A stretch of 64,000 nucleotides of DNA from Demequinaceae bacterium (GTDB lineage: Bacteria > Actinomycetota > Actinomycetes > Actinomycetales > Demequinaceae), in NCBI GenBank assembly GCA_016933155.1, contig JAFGBM010000004.1:1-64000 (forward strand), written 5' to 3'. A model generated the notes under the pieces. It had not been told where the DNA came from. It did not search any database and worked only from the letters and a program-made list of their open reading frames with translations. Below are positions 41,855 to 50,984 of the stretch, piece by piece. The position numbers were made by a program, and so were the translations under genes. Within the stretch, counting starts at the first letter, position 1; the number at the start of each line of letters is the position of its first letter.

Positions 41855-43090
41855 CTAGTCGTCCCAGATCAGGCAAACGACCGGATCGCCCACCGCAACC
41901 TTCGTGGTCTCCTCCGGAATGACGGCGAGGCCGTTGGCCCGGGCGAGGTCGACGAGGGAGGGCTGCCAGGGATGCCCGATGGGCGTTGCCTGCGCATCCC
42001 TGGTCCGGGGGTGCTCGATCTGGACGGGCACGCACTGGACGACCCCGCTCGGAGATTCCCATGCCTTCGTGGCCCGGGCCTTGAACCTCGGCCGCTCCTT
42101 CTCCGCATACGCCGACATGGTGCGGAGGACCGGACGGACGTACATCTCGAAGGCGATGACGGCCGCGGCGGGATGCCCGGGAAGGGCGATGACGGGGGTC
42201 GACGGGCCCTGCCCCCCGGAGGAGATGGCCCCGTGTCCGTGGCGACGCCCCGGCATCATGGCGACGGGCACGACCTCGAAGGCCCCCAGTTCGGCCAGTA
42301 CCTCTGGAAGGGTGTCGCCCACCGCCCCGCTCAGGCCACCCGTCGTGAGGAGGAGGTCGGCCCGCACCAGCTGGTCCTCGATCGTCGTCCGAAGCGCCAT
42401 GCGGTCGTCCCCGACGGCTCCGACCCGGTAGGCCCGTGCCCCCGCCTCGGCCACCATGACCGACAGGGTGTGGGAATTCGACTCCGGCACCCCCGCGCTC
42501 CTGAGCCGGGAACTCGGGTCTCCTAGTTCGTTTCCGACGGAGAGGATGACGACCCGGGGGGTGGGGTGCACGCTCAGCCGTCGGCGGCCCATGGCCGCAG
42601 CGAGGCCCAACTGGCGGGCACCCAGCCTGGTCCCCGCAGGCACCAACACCTGTCCCGCGGAGGCGTCCGTCCCCTGCTCCCGGACATTGGCCCCCTGCCG
42701 CGAGGCTGCGGTGATCGCGACCTTCGCCACGCCGCCGTCGGTCGCCCCGATGGGCACGACGGTGTCGGCGTTGATGGGAATGGGGGCTCCGGAGACGATC
42801 CTGGCGGCCGTCCGAGGCACGTGACGACGGGGGCCTCGGGCCTCCCAGGCGACATCGTGGGACACCGCGAGGCTGATGGGGGTTGCGGCTGTCGCCTTGG
42901 CCACGTCTGCCGCGGCAACGGCGTAGCCGTCGCAGGTGGCGACGGCTACGGGCGGGATGGGGCCCTCGGATACGAGGTCCTCCGCCAGGATGGATCCGGC
43001 CGAGTCTGCGACGAGCACCTCGATGGCGGGGATGCGTTCGATGCCCTCGAGCAGCGCGGCCCGATACTGGGCGAGGGTGAGCTTCTCCAC
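41855..43090 (-). CDS. MoeA/gephyrin-like protein, candidate Glp
   Basis: 411 residues from a GTG that begins one base after galU stops. The MoeA fold is clear: ATCDGYAV near 52 (usually MDGYAV), RIVSGAPIPINADTVVPIG near 96-115, LSVGNELGDP near 185 (usually TGDEL), the central TTGGLSGAVGDT (usually SGGxSVGxxD) near 248, and LPGHPAAAVIAFEMYVRPVL near 303 (usually LPGNPVA). Several molybdopterin-active positions deviate, and no moa, mog or molybdate genes are visible. Genuine MoeA inserts Mo into molybdopterin; in corynebacteria a MoeA-like protein in this same operon (Glp) instead binds FtsZ and a membrane receptor. The local gene order favours Glp; both readings are possible. Confidence 0.8.
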   Translation of the reverse strand: MEKLTLAQYRAALLEGIERIPAIEVLVADSAGSILAEDLVSEGPIPPVAVATCDGYAVAAADVAKATAATPISLAVSHDVAWEARGPRRHVPRTAARIVSGAPIPINADTVVPIGATDGGVAKVAITAASRQGANVREQGTDASAGQVLVPAGTRLGARQLGLAAAMGRRRLSVHPTPRVVILSVGNELGDPSSRLRSAGVPESNSHTLSVMVAEAGARAYRVGAVGDDRMALRTTIEDQLVRADLLLTTGGLSGAVGDTLPEVLAELGAFEVVPVAMMPGRRHGHGAISSGGQGPSTPVIALPGHPAAAVIAFEMYVRPVLRTMSAYAEKERPRFKARATKAWESPSGVVQCVPVQIEHPRTRDAQATPIGHPWQPSLVDLARANGLAVIPEETTKVAVGDPVVCLIWDD

Positions 43091-44035
43091 CTAGTCCTCC
43101 TTCCCGTCCGAAACGAAAGCATCCAGCCACTTACGAAATGCGGGCCCGAGGTCCGGCCGATCCACGGCGATCGTCACGACCGCCTTGAGGTATTCCAGTT
43201 TGTCACCCGTGTCGTATCGGCGTCCCCTGAAGACCAGCCCGAGCACCCCGCCCCCTTCGTCGACCGGAACCCGGGTGAGCCGATCGATGGCATCCGTCAA
43301 CTGGGTCTCCCCGTTCCTCCCGGGAGGAGTCTCCCGGATGGCGTCGAAGACGGCTGGCGTGAAGAGGTACCGGCCGATCACCGCGAGGTTGCTGTATTCC
43401 TCCCCCCGTGCGGGCTTCTCGTTCAGCCTCAACAGCCGGTGGACCTCGGCGTCGTCGGGTATCCGTGGATCGCGATCCGCACCGGGAATGTCGTCGAGGG
43501 ACAGGGGGAAGGGATCCACCGAGCCGTAGACACCGAGAAGGACGGAGGGCACCTCCATGAGGAGGACGACCGACATCCCCGTGCACTCATGGAGGGCGAT
43601 CATGGTGGGCAGCGCGGGATCCCGTTCGTCACAGAAGTCGTCGCCGAGCATGACGACGAACGGTTCCTTTCCCACGTACTCCTCCGCGACCCCGACGGCC
43701 TTCCCGAGCCCATCGGGCACGTCCTGCACCAAGTACGTGAGAGGGCCGAGCCCCGACGTCCGTCGAACCTCGTCCAGGAAATCCTTCTCGCCCTTCTCCT
43801 TGAGGTGGGCTTCCAGAACGGCGTCGGGGGCGAAATGCTCGGCCACCGCCTCCTTCCCGCCGGTCAGGACAAGGGCAACATCCGACAACCCCGCCGCCAA
43901 GGCCTCCTCGACGACGTACTGGACCGACGGCCGATCAATCACCGGGATCAGTTCCTTGGGAATGGCCTTGCTTGCGGGAAGGAAGCGGGTTCCACGTCCC
44001 GCCGCCGGAATCACGGCTTTGCGCACCTGTGCCAT
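43091..44035 (-). CDS. galU: UTP-glucose-1-phosphate uridylyltransferase
   Basis: 314 residues, full length. Nucleotide-binding motif KAVIPAAGRGTRFLPASKAIPKELIPVIDRPSVQYVVEEALAAG at 6-50, GLGKAVGVAEEYVGKEPFVVMLGDDF near 108-134 (substrate Asp) and NLAVIGRYLFTPAVF near 222 and EFLYG-like GDKLEYLKAVV near 285. It produces UDP-glucose, the substrate of the Ugd encoded at 51671-53002. It leads the operon with the MoeA-like, RimJ and membrane-protein genes, and is divergent from the 5-FCL gene. Confidence 0.95.
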   Translation of the reverse strand: MAQVRKAVIPAAGRGTRFLPASKAIPKELIPVIDRPSVQYVVEEALAAGLSDVALVLTGGKEAVAEHFAPDAVLEAHLKEKGEKDFLDEVRRTSGLGPLTYLVQDVPDGLGKAVGVAEEYVGKEPFVVMLGDDFCDERDPALPTMIALHECTGMSVVLLMEVPSVLLGVYGSVDPFPLSLDDIPGADRDPRIPDDAEVHRLLRLNEKPARGEEYSNLAVIGRYLFTPAVFDAIRETPPGRNGETQLTDAIDRLTRVPVDEGGGVLGLVFRGRRYDTGDKLEYLKAVVTIAVDRPDLGPAFRKWLDAFVSDGKED

Positions 44036-44110
44036 TCCATGAGACTAGCCGTCGGTTCGCGTGGAGCGAACCCCCTGGCCTCCCGAAGGGTTTGGGGGGA
44101 GAATGGGTCC

Positions 44111-44743
44111 ATGCCCTCCTCCGCAACGTCTCCGGCCTGGGTGGATGAGGAGGCCGTCGACGATGCCAAGGCCATCCTGCGGACGGCCGCCGTCGCCACC
44201 CGATCCCAGCGAAGCCAAAGCAAGCATGAGGAGACCGCCCAGGCCATCGCCGATCACCTTCTCGCCCTGCCCGAACTCCGGGTCGCGACATGCGTGTCGA
44301 TCTACGCCTCGAGGCCGACGGAGCCGGGGACCCTCCCGACCATCGAGGCCCTGGACGCTCTGGGGATCCGGGTCCTGCTGCCCGTCCTCGGCGAAGGGCT
44401 CCAGAGGTGCTGGGGAGAGTTCCGGGGGACCGATGATCTGGTCCAGCGAGCCCCGGGGCGGCCGCCGGAACCCTCCGGAGACCACCTTCCCCCGTCCGCG
44501 ATCGCCGATGCCGACGTCATCGTGGCCCCCGCCCTCGCCATCGACGGGGTCGGCACGCGCCTGGGCCAAGGGGGCGGCTGGTACGACCGTGCCTTGAAGA
44601 GGGCCCGGCCCGATACCCTCCTGATCGCAGCCGTCTTCGCCGACGAGGTCCACCTGGACGGAAAGCCCCTGCCTCGGGCGACCCACGACGTCCCCGTGCA
44701 TGCGGTGGTCACCCCCAAAGGCGTGACCCGGTTCACCCGCTAG
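44111..44743 (+). CDS. 5-formyltetrahydrofolate cyclo-ligase
   Basis: 210 residues from ATG. The N-terminal KxxxR-type helix is AKAILRTAAVATRSQRS near 20, then CVSIYASRPTEPGTLPTIEALDALGIRVLLPV near 61, DADVIVAPALAIDGVGTRLGQGGGWYDRAL near 138-167 with the conserved ATP/Mg GxGGGYYD-type motif (GQGGGWYD), and VHAVVTP near the end. It converts 5-formyl-THF to 5,10-methenyl-THF with ATP. It overlaps no neighbour; fmdB follows 5 bp later. Confidence 0.94.
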   Translation: MPSSATSPAWVDEEAVDDAKAILRTAAVATRSQRSQSKHEETAQAIADHLLALPELRVATCVSIYASRPTEPGTLPTIEALDALGIRVLLPVLGEGLQRCWGEFRGTDDLVQRAPGRPPEPSGDHLPPSAIADADVIVAPALAIDGVGTRLGQGGGWYDRALKRARPDTLLIAAVFADEVHLDGKPLPRATHDVPVHAVVTPKGVTRFTR

Positions 44744-44748
44744 CGATC

Positions 44749-44940
44749 ATGCCCACCTACGCCTACGCCTGCCGCGACTGCCACCACCGGTTCGAGGTCG
44801 TGCAGTCGATGAATGAGGCCTCGCTCGCCGCGTGCCCCCGATGCGACGGCTCCCTCCGAAGGGTCTTCGATCCCGTCGGGGTGGCCTTCCGAGGCGCAGG
44901 CTTCTATCGAACCGATTCCCGGCCGAAAGACAAGGAATAG
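44749..44940 (+). CDS. FmdB family zinc-ribbon regulatory protein
   Basis: 63 residues. MPTYAYACRDCHHRFEVVQSM and AACPRCDGSLRRVF hold two CxxC knuckles, the complete zinc ribbon of the FmdB family; the end is basic/acidic and unstructured (RPKDKE). Family members are small DNA- or protein-binding ribbons of uncertain role. It is 5 bp behind the 5-FCL gene, which is its common actinobacterial neighbour. Confidence 0.94.
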   Translation: MPTYAYACRDCHHRFEVVQSMNEASLAACPRCDGSLRRVFDPVGVAFRGAGFYRTDSRPKDKE

Positions 44941-44950
44941 ACGGAGCCGG

Positions 44951-47900
44951 CTACCAGTGCGGGGGCCGGTCGCGTCGGATCTCGTCGTCCCGGCTCCCCG
45001 ACCCGGGATCCCCCCAACCCACGTCCGTATCGTCGACCGACCGGGAGGGGAGGATGCCACCCGACGGAGGCTCCGGCATCGGAGGGCCAGGGGGGGCCGG
45101 TTCGGGCTCGGGCGCCGGGTCCGGTTCGGGCTCGGGCCCGGGTTCCGATTCGGGCTCGGGTTCCGGTTCGGGCGGTTTCGTCGGGACGCCGAACACGGTC
45201 CTGATCTGATCCGCGGCCGCCTCCGGATCCATGAAGACATCGAGGGTGAAGAGCGGCACCACCACCCACCCGAGCGCCTCAAGTCGCTTCCTCTGCCACC
45301 TGACCTGATCCCGAAGGCTCGTGCCCTGCTCCGGGGGCGCCTCGTCTGTCACGATCGCGACCGAAGGTTCACCCCCGATGGCCCCCACGACGAGGGGAAT
45401 AGTCTCTCCCCCCGCGCCATAGCGCTGGAAAACACTGAGCCCGTTCCCCAGCCTCCTCGCCAGGTCGGCGAAGAGCCAATCCCCCTCCTCGCTCCTCGGC
45501 GGGGGCGGACCGGCGTCGGCCAGGGCCACGAGGTCGGCGAAGGCGTCCACCCCATGTCCCAGCTTCCCCTGTTTCGCCGCCCAGCCCAGGTAGTCGAGGG
45601 GCAGGGCGGTGACGACCACGACGTCCCGTTTGGCCGCGACCAGGGCTTGCCTGAGCGCCTGTGCCCCGAGCGGGGAGGAGAGCACTCCGAGCCTTTCGGG
45701 GTATTCCCCCCGGGTGTCGGGACCGTAGCCGAGGGTCAGGACGACGACATCGGCCTCGGCCCCCGCGGCCCTTCCCAGAACGAGCACCGGAACCTCCCGA
45801 TGCGCCCCGTCGTCCCAATCCTCGAGCGCCTCCCTGACCTGGGCGGCGTGGGCGTCGTTTGCGGCAATGACGAGGCGATCCAACCCCTTGAGGGAGGCGA
45901 CCTTGACGCAGGTGGCCGCGACCTCAGCCTGGGTCGTCTCCACCCCGATCAATCCCGGGGCGGGCATCGACACCGCGTCAACGGTGACGAGTTCGAGCGA
46001 ACCCCCGATCCCAGCCGCTGGAAGGGATTCGAGCTCCGAGCCGTATCCGTACTCCGAAAGCACTGCCGTCACGCGGGGATCCCGCGGCTCCGGCAGGGCA
46101 TGGAGGATGAGGTCGGGCAGGATCTCCTTCAGGCCAGGGATCGCCCCCCTCGTGGCCGCATGCGCGTCACCGAGCGCGACGACCTGGACGGAACGGGAGA
46201 TCGCGGGGACAAGTTCGGCGAAGGACGTCGACTCGATCCCGACCAATACGACGGTGTCGACGACCCGCTCCGGCGGGATGAGGTCGGAAGCCTGCTCGGC
46301 CGAGCATAGGACGACCGGCCGAAGCGCCCCGACGAGTTCGGGAAAACGAGCCCAGAGATCCCTGAATGGCCCGTCCCCGCCCTCGACCAAGGTGGCGAAC
46401 ATGTCCCGGGAGTCATCCTGTCTCTGGGCGATGGCTGAGCGCCGGCGTTCGCCGACGGCCCTCAGGAGCGGATGCACCCTGCATTCCGCGAACTCGCGAT
46501 CGCTCGCCAGGAACCGTTCTGCGGCGCGTCCGATCGCGCCATACCTGGCAAGTGCGGGAGCCTCGGCCAGGATCGCCTCGAAGGCGGACGCCCACCAGGC
46601 GAATTCGATCTCGGCGGCCGCCGCGGATGGGGGAACGGACCTCGATGCCAGCTCGTCGAAGAGGACCTCGAGCCCGAGTCCCAGAAGGTGTTCCTGCGTA
46701 TCCCGTACCTCGGACTCCTCGGGGGGCAGTTTCCGGACCTCCGTCAACGATTCGAGGGCGGCCTTGAGCTCCTTCCAGGACCTCTCTGCAAGGCGGCCGC
46801 GGCCCGTCACCGCCTCGACGACGGAGGACAGCCTCGACCAGAGGGCCCAGGCCTCCGCGTTGTGTGCATCGTAGGCGTCGAGGCCGTCCGGCACCCGGGG
46901 CCAACCTCCGCCGCCGCAGTGGGCTCGCCATTTCACCGCCTGGCCGTGGGCCCTCACGAGCGCCTCGTGCAGGCCCTCGGCCGTTCGACCGGGACGCAGC
47001 AACTCCTCGGCCTGACGCCTCAGGGCCTTGGCCTCACGCTTCGGCAAGGTGGCGGCCAGGCTCGACCCCTCCGGCGCGGTCGCCGCGATGAGGTCGGCGA
47101 GGGCTCCTTGGAAGACCGCGGGAGTGAAGCTCTCGAGCGTTGTCCGAAGCTCGTCGAAGAGCCTCACCTGTTCTGTCCATGCCTGAAGCGACCCGGCCTC
47201 GTCGATGCCCGCCTCCATCGCGGCCTCGGTTGCCGCCTCCCTGAGCCGGGGAAGATGGCGAAGCAGGAACGTCGTGAGCATGTCATCCAACTCCGCCCCC
47301 CGCTGCTCGTCGAGGACCGTTCCCTCCCACCAGCGGCGGGAGGGCTCGTCCTCGGGGGCATCCGGGGCGGTGGCCGACGATTCCGGCAGGGGTGTTCCGG
47401 GATCCGCTTCGTTTCCGGGACCCCCGGCGTTCTCGGAACCCTCAAGCCTCCTGCCCCCGATGGTCTCCTCGGCGAAGAGCGCCCCCTGGGTGTCGGCGGC
47501 CACCCTCGCCTCATACTCCCGGGCGGCGGCTGCCGCCACCACCTCGATGCCCCGCTCGACGATGTACTGGACCGCCGTCTCCGCGATCCTGACGGGGGTC
47601 GACGGAGGCTCAAGAGCCGATGTCAGGCGGACGATCTCTTGGACGGCACGATAGGCGCTCACCCCCCAGGGGGCGCGTCGGCGGTGCAGCTCTTCGACCC
47701 TTTCGCGAAGCACGGACCGGGTCTCGATGAGCCGTTCCCCCGCAACCCGGAGCGCCGCCTCGTCCATGGGTGGAGTCGAGGACGTCATCGACTCGAGGAG
47801 CCTCGTGCGGGCGGTGGAGTTCCAGTGGTTGTCCGTCCCGCTCACGTAGAGGTCGCCCGCACCCACGGCGTCGAGGGTGTACGCCACGGACTCCACCGGA

Positions 47901-48844
47901 TGTGCCGTCCCGCCGACAACGGCGACCACGCGTCCCGAGGCGGCCCCGTCCGCGGCGATGGCCGCAGCCATCCTGATCGAGTCCGCGCCCGGCGGGACCT
48001 GGATGAAGAGGTTCCGCCCCGTGGCGATCACGTCGAGGGCGGCGAACTCGACATCGTCCAGGTCGCCGAGGCCCCTCTCCGCGAAGGGATCCCTGTCCCC
48101 CGGGGTCGGGGCCGGGAGCGGGCCTCCGAGTTCCTCGCGGATGCTTCGATCCCCGGCGGCCGCCGCGAGGACGGTGTTGGAGGCGATGAGGTGGCTGCAT
48201 TCGTCCAGGTCGTCGAGCAGCCTCTGCTCGGGATCGTCGAAGGATCCGAGGAGGAGAACCTCCTCGACGACGAGGTCTTCCCCGAAGGCCTCCGTCAGCC
48301 CGCGGATCTCATCCCAGAGGGGACGGGGGTCGAACTGAGGCCCGGCGAGCGTGGCCCGGACCGTCGCATCGAAGGATCGCTCCGGGAGCCTGGACCGGAG
48401 CTCGGCCGCCACCACCGGGTTCAGAGCCACCGCGTGGTGGAGGGTGACCTGGATGTCGGACCCCCGGGACGCTTCGAACGTCACCGGCCGCACCAAGAGG
48501 GGCATGACGTGAAGAGAGCCGTCGTCCGACCACGAGACGCTTCCCACGGCGAGCCCCCCGGTCGCGACTCCCGCCGTCAGGCGTGCAGCCTCGGCCTGCT
48601 CGTGTATCATCCGCGCGATCGAGAGGGCCGGGGCCTGGGCCTCCGGGTCCCGGAAGAGGCTGGACACCAGGGTCGGGCGTTCCGCGAACAGCTGCGCGAG
48701 ACCTCCGGGATGCGCGCCGATGATGTCGAGGACCATGGACCTGGAGAGGTCCCGGAGGGGTGACGGCGTCGCCTCCCCCTCCAGGTCCCGACGCCAGTCG
48801 CGAAGGGCGTCGGCCACAAGGGCGCGCCCGATATAGTCCACCAC
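44951..48844 (-). CDS. Motif-dead SF1 helicase-like protein with nuclease-like C-terminal domain
   Basis: 1297 residues. The overall layout follows the DNA2-like/DUF4011-type helicases: RecA-like start with ALDVIATGRNLFIQVPPGADSIRMAAAI near 270-300, a long helical insert, a second RecA-like half near 850-1090 (VDTVVLVGIESTSFAELVPAISRSVQVVALGDAHAA; DVVVLTLGYGPDTRG), and a restriction-endonuclease-like domain with RWQRKRLEALGWVVVPLFTLDVFMDPEAA near 1175-1205, as in the MTES_1575/DUF559-type nuclease. All expected catalytic sites are altered: GPPGTGKS reads VPPGADSI, DEAS reads GIES, GDPKQ reads GDAHA. The tail is a Pro/Glu repeat (about 1217-1250). Function unknown; a structural or regulatory DNA-binding role is possible. 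It is the longest gene in the window and lies downstream-convergent to fmdB. Confidence 0.8.
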   Translation of the reverse strand: MVDYIGRALVADALRDWRRDLEGEATPSPLRDLSRSMVLDIIGAHPGGLAQLFAERPTLVSSLFRDPEAQAPALSIARMIHEQAEAARLTAGVATGGLAVGSVSWSDDGSLHVMPLLVRPVTFEASRGSDIQVTLHHAVALNPVVAAELRSRLPERSFDATVRATLAGPQFDPRPLWDEIRGLTEAFGEDLVVEEVLLLGSFDDPEQRLLDDLDECSHLIASNTVLAAAAGDRSIREELGGPLPAPTPGDRDPFAERGLGDLDDVEFAALDVIATGRNLFIQVPPGADSIRMAAAIAADGAASGRVVAVVGGTAHPVESVAYTLDAVGAGDLYVSGTDNHWNSTARTRLLESMTSSTPPMDEAALRVAGERLIETRSVLRERVEELHRRRAPWGVSAYRAVQEIVRLTSALEPPSTPVRIAETAVQYIVERGIEVVAAAAAREYEARVAADTQGALFAEETIGGRRLEGSENAGGPGNEADPGTPLPESSATAPDAPEDEPSRRWWEGTVLDEQRGAELDDMLTTFLLRHLPRLREAATEAAMEAGIDEAGSLQAWTEQVRLFDELRTTLESFTPAVFQGALADLIAATAPEGSSLAATLPKREAKALRRQAEELLRPGRTAEGLHEALVRAHGQAVKWRAHCGGGGWPRVPDGLDAYDAHNAEAWALWSRLSSVVEAVTGRGRLAERSWKELKAALESLTEVRKLPPEESEVRDTQEHLLGLGLEVLFDELASRSVPPSAAAAEIEFAWWASAFEAILAEAPALARYGAIGRAAERFLASDREFAECRVHPLLRAVGERRRSAIAQRQDDSRDMFATLVEGGDGPFRDLWARFPELVGALRPVVLCSAEQASDLIPPERVVDTVVLVGIESTSFAELVPAISRSVQVVALGDAHAATRGAIPGLKEILPDLILHALPEPRDPRVTAVLSEYGYGSELESLPAAGIGGSLELVTVDAVSMPAPGLIGVETTQAEVAATCVKVASLKGLDRLVIAANDAHAAQVREALEDWDDGAHREVPVLVLGRAAGAEADVVVLTLGYGPDTRGEYPERLGVLSSPLGAQALRQALVAAKRDVVVVTALPLDYLGWAAKQGKLGHGVDAFADLVALADAGPPPPRSEEGDWLFADLARRLGNGLSVFQRYGAGGETIPLVVGAIGGEPSVAIVTDEAPPEQGTSLRDQVRWQRKRLEALGWVVVPLFTLDVFMDPEAAADQIRTVFGVPTKPPEPEPEPESEPGPEPEPDPAPEPEPAPPGPPMPEPPSGGILPSRSVDDTDVGWGDPGSGSRDDEIRRDRPPHW
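45097..45174. repeat. Pro/Glu-encoding tandem repeat near the end of the helicase-like gene
   Basis: Imperfect units of GGTTCGGGCTCGGG repeated about four times. On the minus strand they encode PEPEPEPESEPGPEPEPDP. Low-complexity tails of this kind vary in length between strains by replication slippage. Confidence 0.8.
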
Positions 48845-49051
48845 TCCACCACGGTAGCGAGGACGGGGTTGGCGGGCATCGTGCCACGCCGCCGCGAGGT
48901 GCGGGGATGTGGAAATGAGACAGTGCGCGCCGCACAGGGGGGCAGGCGACGCGCACCGTTGAAGAGATTGTTCTCCGGGGCAAACCCCAAGTCAATCAGC
49001 CACGCGGGGAGATCAACGGCCGACCGGACCGGTCTCGACGACGGGATCGGA

Positions 49052-49127
49052 TGGTGCGCCTGGCCGGAATCGAACCGGCGACACCCGCCTTAGGAGGGCG
49101 GTGCTCTATCCCCTGAGCTACAGGCGC
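49052..49127 (-). tRNA. tRNA-Arg(CCU)
   Basis: 76 nt including encoded CCA. Acceptor GCGCCTG/CAGGCGC, D-arm TAGCTCAGGGGATAGAGC, anticodon stem CCGCC/GGCGG around CTCCTAA (anticodon CCU), T-arm GCCGGTTCGATTCCGGC. Confidence 0.96.
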
Positions 49128-49168
49128 CTGACCCGAGAAGCCTACCCGCCCGGGACGCGTCTGGTGCC

Positions 49169-50155
49169 CTACCACCGGGAGTGGACGTGCTCCCGGATGT
49201 GGCGGTGGTAGATCTCCGCGAGCGCGGCTTGGGTCTCCTCGCCCAGGGGTGGGAGGTCTCCGACGGCTGCGTTGGCTCGGGCCTGATCCGGGCTGCTCGC
49301 CCCTGGGATGACGGTCGCCACCCCCTGATCCACGATCCATCTCAGGGCGAGTTGGGCGGTCGTCCAGCCGGGCGGGGTCAGGGCCGCGATTTCCCGTGCC
49401 GCCTCGACCCCGACCTCATAGGGGACTCCGGAGAAGGTCTCCCCAATGTCGAAGGCCTCGCCCGTGCGGTTGTAGTTCCGGTGGTCGTTCGGGGGGAACT
49501 CTGTGGTGGCGTCGTACCGTCCGCTCAGGAGCCCGCTCGCCAACGGAACCCTGGCGATGATCCCCACTCCCGCCCCCTGGGCCTCTCCGAGGACCCGCTC
49601 CAGGGGCTTGCGGCGGAAGAGGTTGAGGATGATCTGCACGCTGGCGACCCGGGGCTCCCCGATCGCCTGAAGCGCCTCCTCGCAGGTTTCCACAGAGACG
49701 CCGACCCGCTCAACCCGCCCTTCATCGATGAGGATTCCGAGGTTCTCATAGGTCACGGGATCCGTGAGGACGCTTCCTGGGGGGCAATGGAGTTGGACGA
49801 GGTCGAGTTTGTCGACCCCGAGATTCTGCCGGGAGCGGTCGGTCCAGGCTCGGAAGCTGTCGAGGGTGTAGGCCTCCGGGATATGGGGATTCGCCCTCCG
49901 GCCCATCTTGGTGGCGACGAAGAACTTCTCCCGGTCCGGACGGGAGGCCAGGAACGTCCCGACCGACTTCTCCGAGCGGCCATCGCCGTAGACGTCAGCT
50001 GTGTCGAAGAAGGTCACGCCCGAGTCCGCGGCGGCGGTGAGGATCGCCTGCGAACGCTCGTCGTCGACCTCCCCCCAGTCTCCCCCCAACTGCCAACAGC
50101 CCAGACCGATCGCCGAGATCGGTCGGCCCAACCGTGCCACACGGGTCGTGAGCAT
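49169..50155 (-). CDS. Aldo/keto reductase
   Basis: 328 residues. TIM-barrel AKR motifs: GLGCWQLGGDWG near 17, FFDTADVYGDGRSEKSVG near 48-65 (catalytic Asp and Tyr), FVATKMGRR near 78 (Lys), LDLVQLHCPPGS near 116 (His) and RWIVDQGVATVIPGASSPDQARANA near 278-302 (NADPH binding). The close match of DTADVYGDGRSE and VIPGASSPDQ is typical of sugar-type AKRs. Substrate unknown. No operon partner is evident; tRNA-Arg is 41 bp away. Confidence 0.94.
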   Translation of the reverse strand: MLTTRVARLGRPISAIGLGCWQLGGDWGEVDDERSQAILTAAADSGVTFFDTADVYGDGRSEKSVGTFLASRPDREKFFVATKMGRRANPHIPEAYTLDSFRAWTDRSRQNLGVDKLDLVQLHCPPGSVLTDPVTYENLGILIDEGRVERVGVSVETCEEALQAIGEPRVASVQIILNLFRRKPLERVLGEAQGAGVGIIARVPLASGLLSGRYDATTEFPPNDHRNYNRTGEAFDIGETFSGVPYEVGVEAAREIAALTPPGWTTAQLALRWIVDQGVATVIPGASSPDQARANAAVGDLPPLGEETQAALAEIYHRHIREHVHSRW

Positions 50156-50240
50156 AGTCCGACGCTACCCCCATTCGCCTTCAGCCGCTCGGCAAGAAAC
50201 GGGGGTGTGACGGGTATCACTCGGATGTCGAGACGGCACC

Positions 50241-50873
50241 CTAGGTGACCCTGATGAAGACATACGAGGTTTGCCAGATGGCCCTGAATTGGATGGTCTT
50301 CCCCTCCCGGGGGGCATCGATTTGGAGGTTGCCTCCCGCATAGATGGCCACGTGCCCGCTGGAGACGATGAGGTCGCCGGGCTGGGCGTCCTTCGGGGCG
50401 ATGCGGGTGCCGATGACCCAATACGACGAGGAGGCCCGGGGAAGGGAGACCCCGAACTTGGCATAGACGTATTGGACGAATCCCGTGCAGTCGAATCCCG
50501 CCGGTGTGGTGCCGCCATAGAGGTAGGGGACGCCGACATACTTGGCCGCCTCTTGGAGGATGGCGCTGCCTGCCACGGAGGGGGGGAGGGGGCTGCCAGC
50601 CACCGCCCGCTTGGCCACGGACTTGGGCTTCAGAGGAGACTGAACCGAAATCTCCGGAGAGTCGAAGTCCCAGGACGCCGCACCGGATGCCTCGATGCGG
50701 GCATCGTCGAGGGCGTAGTTGGAGCCGGTGAGGGCTCCCCCGGCGGCGAAGGCATCGCCGGCAAGGTCGAGGTCTTCGCCACGCACTCCCCCGACGGAGA
50801 CGAGGACGGCCCCCCCGAGGATCGCGTGCAGCGCCAGAAGGCGCGCGAAAGCGCGCCACGATCGTATGCCCAC
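50241..50873 (-). CDS. NlpC/P60 family peptidoglycan endopeptidase
   Basis: 210 residues. An N-terminal hydrophobic segment (about 10-30, LLALHAILGGAVLVSVGG) acts as signal or anchor; a linker of low complexity follows. The NlpC/P60 domain (about 105-210) has GVPYLYGGTTPAGFDCTGFVQYVYAKFG with catalytic Cys, GDLIVSSGHVAIYAGG with the His, and LQIDAPREGK with the third polar residue. It cleaves D-Glu-mDAP type stem peptides. It is third in the ugd-dtxR-nlpC order, 111 bp after the regulator. Confidence 0.93.
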   Translation of the reverse strand: MGIRSWRAFARLLALHAILGGAVLVSVGGVRGEDLDLAGDAFAAGGALTGSNYALDDARIEASGAASWDFDSPEISVQSPLKPKSVAKRAVAGSPLPPSVAGSAILQEAAKYVGVPYLYGGTTPAGFDCTGFVQYVYAKFGVSLPRASSSYWVIGTRIAPKDAQPGDLIVSSGHVAIYAGGNLQIDAPREGKTIQFRAIWQTSYVFIRVT

Positions 50874-50984
50874 GGTTGTCCTTCCTGCGCCTCAGCGCCG
50901 GCCCACCCCGTCAACGAGCGGCCAGGCCCCATCGTTTCCGAAGGGGACGGCCGCTCCGGCTGCCCAGGATACCCGACGACCGGC

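Noticed and set aside
46472-48763. Plus-strand open frame of 763 codons opposite the helicase-like gene
   Set aside because: Shadow frame with unnatural composition (His/Pro/Arg/Gly-rich); the minus-strand protein shows a coherent fold pattern.
50874-50984. c-di-AMP (ydaO-type) riboswitch before the NlpC/P60 gene
   Set aside because: Such switches precede many actinobacterial wall hydrolases, but the 111-bp leader is too short and lacks the conserved blocks I would expect.
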